Shown one piece after another: positions 62,196-64,000 of a DNA stretch of 64,000 nt. Each line of letters begins with the position of its first letter. The stretch's first letter is position 1. The position numbers were made by a program, and so were the translations under genes. The notes beneath the pieces were generated by a model, which was not told the DNA's origin, did no database searches, and saw only the letters and a program-made list of their open reading frames with translations. This DNA comes from Steromphala cineraria (taxonomy: Eukaryota > Mollusca > Gastropoda > Trochida > Trochidae), in the NCBI GenBank assembly GCA_916613615.1, contig OU744721.1:71925060-71989059 (forward strand), written 5' to 3'.

Positions 62196-63465
62196 TAACA
62201 CGTTTCTTTTGTTCGTCAGTGTAAATACATGGACATGTTCACCCAAACACTGCAAATTATTACATTCGGAAACTTTAAGATAATTGCAAAACATACGGAA
62301 ATTGCGTCGACGCTACTCAACCAATTGATTTGTTAAAGATTATCATATTAGAAAAAATGAATTTGTTATAGAGTACCATTGCCCACCCTAGAAAAAGTGA
62401 ACATTTAATTTCGTCTTGACTCATATGTTCAATAGCTAACATATGTGGGAGGTTTATATTTTGGATGAACACTCAACGATAAGATTTTGGATTGAGATGT
62501 ACAGCAGGCTATGAAATGTCTCCAGTTGATTGTTTTGTACGAGTACAACCTTGTAACCACACAAATGTATTTCAAAGGGAGTAAAGCTAAATCATAGAAT
62601 TAAGTCAGTTAATATATAATCTGTCCTTATTGGAAAACATGTTGCCACATGTACAAAGACAATTGCCTCAACAACCCACCTACGCTCATGCTGCAAGGAG
62701 TCAAGACTTAATTATTCATGGAGTTCCAAATTAACTGATCTTAAAAACGTTTCATCGTAGACTTCAATTTTTCTTCTAAGCAATTGCTAAACATGAGTAA
62801 GCTTGTTACAGATATTGAAATAAATGTGTTTACAAATTGTAGCGGTTTAATTAAAAAGAAGATTGTGTGCATCAAGCGTAAACTCAGCCATTACATTTAG
62901 CCATGTGGATTTTCAGCTTTGAGTGCTATTTCAAAGTGTTTATAAATGATACTCATACCCCTTAAAGTCAAAGTTTTAGTTTGACTTTATATAATGAAAA
63001 TACAATTAAATTAAAAAAATATGCCGATGACATTTTTACAAGGTTTATTGTAATGTAAATGAAAGCTGTGAGTACAAACAACTTTGACGATAAAGTTAAT
63101 TTGTGACAAAATATATCATAAATATGTGTTTGAAGATTTTCATTGATGCCTAGAAAATTAAAATTTTAAGTAATATGTTTAGTTTCGTAAGATATTTTAG
63201 TGGCATATGATTATTTCATCTTAATCTAGCAAAACATAATGTGCATTTAAAACTAATGTCAAGGACTCCAAACTGGCGCAGGTTCTCACCGTGTTTATAA
63301 TCAAACAACCAAGCCTTTTTTAATTTTGCTATGTAAATATTACACGTAATCAATTGAAAATGATATTTTAGCGATTTGACAGAACGACTTCAACAATTCA
63401 GTCATTTATATCAATTTGTTTCGCTCATGTCGTTGATAGTAGCAGATGATATACGAATGTTACAT
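62195..63465. other. non-coding stretch, nothing recognised
   Basis: AT-rich, with no frame of note. Confidence 0.5.
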
Positions 63466-63660
63466 AATCTAATTTTTAGATTTGATAAGAATCAAATAAA
63501 GTTGGTCTGTCAAATCAAAGTAAATATTTAAGAAGGATCAAAAGAAGTAGTCTTCAAAATGACATGCTGTCTTTCAATTCTTTTGTTGTTGATTGATGAA
63601 AATATTGCCCGAATTTTAAGGCTTAAAAATCTTCATGGGATGTCAGTCACTTGTCACTTT
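63466..63660. repeat. non-coding block Z, copy 2
   Basis: This partner of block Z copy 1 lies 4.75 kb downstream in the same orientation. Similarity fades near 63660. Confidence 0.6.
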
Positions 63661-64000
63661 CAAAGGATTTGAATTGCAAACAATTGTCATGACAGATATG
63701 TGATGAACTGAGATCAACAATTCGTTTGTGAATTTCAGCAAATCGTTCGCGGTATTTTCTAATCAACTTACAAGAAGGGCGTAATCAATTGCAGTAACGG
63801 TTGTTACTGGTTGTAACTTGATTCTGATGTGTTATATTTTAACAATTAATTAATCCATTTTATACGTCCCAGTCTGAAAGCTAGAGTAACTGTATCAAAA
63901 TATCAAAGAAAGATCAATTAATGTATCATTTCCACTTCATTACCATTTTCACAATATCGAAAGAATGAAATCAACCATGCTTATCATGACCACTAAATAA

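Noticed and set aside
62043..62294. Frames rich in Ser-Leu or Arg-Glu
   Set aside because: These are direct translations of the CT/GA microsatellite, not genes.

Overview
The window reads as animal nuclear DNA. It is AT-rich, has almost no long open reading frames, is dense in short repeats and small DNA-transposon remnants, and holds one clear gene split into exons with consensus GT-AG introns. That gene is a Cys-loop ligand-gated channel of the nicotinic acetylcholine receptor (nAChR) alpha type. Its pore sequence (Pro-Ala-Lys before M2) resembles the anion-type nAChRs described from molluscs, and the repeats look bivalve-like (GGCCCC/GGGCC tandem repeats, CCGT runs, Penelope-like tails). 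I infer a lophotrochozoan, most likely a mollusc and probably a bivalve. No rRNA, tRNA, CRISPR or bacterial feature was seen.

Layout. 1-27.3 kb: no recognised protein-coding gene. It holds a cluster of palindromes at 3.96-4.09 kb, a pair of related ~290 bp blocks at 5.46 and 18.87 kb, and three related blocks at 10.68, 15.66 and 23.70 kb. The order of these blocks hints at an old ~13 kb duplication. 28.19-38.96 kb: the nAChR gene, plus strand, six confident exons encoding 480 residues from the mature N-terminus to the stop. The signal-peptide exon is not certain: phase-compatible candidates lie at 27.31 kb and 13.65 kb. Its introns carry a hairpin MITE, a pogo-like MITE, a diverged direct repeat and a tandem duplication that copied the front half of the M2 exon. 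39-41.6 kb: probable 3' UTR with candidate poly(A) signals. 41.6-64 kb: no recognised gene. It holds an exact 81-bp-arm inverted repeat with Penelope-like or hammerhead-like motifs, two tandem-repeat arrays (~145 bp and ~170 bp units), a TTAA-flanked MITE, and diverged non-coding blocks repeated in the same order at ~5 kb steps.

The strongest biological point is the receptor. It has a complete agonist site (vicinal cysteines and all aromatic-box positions), but its selectivity filter lacks the -1' glutamate and has the Pro-Ala pair of anion channels. It also has Val instead of Leu at the 9' gate. This predicts an acetylcholine-gated chloride channel, that is, inhibitory cholinergic transmission. 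The sequence alone does not prove it.
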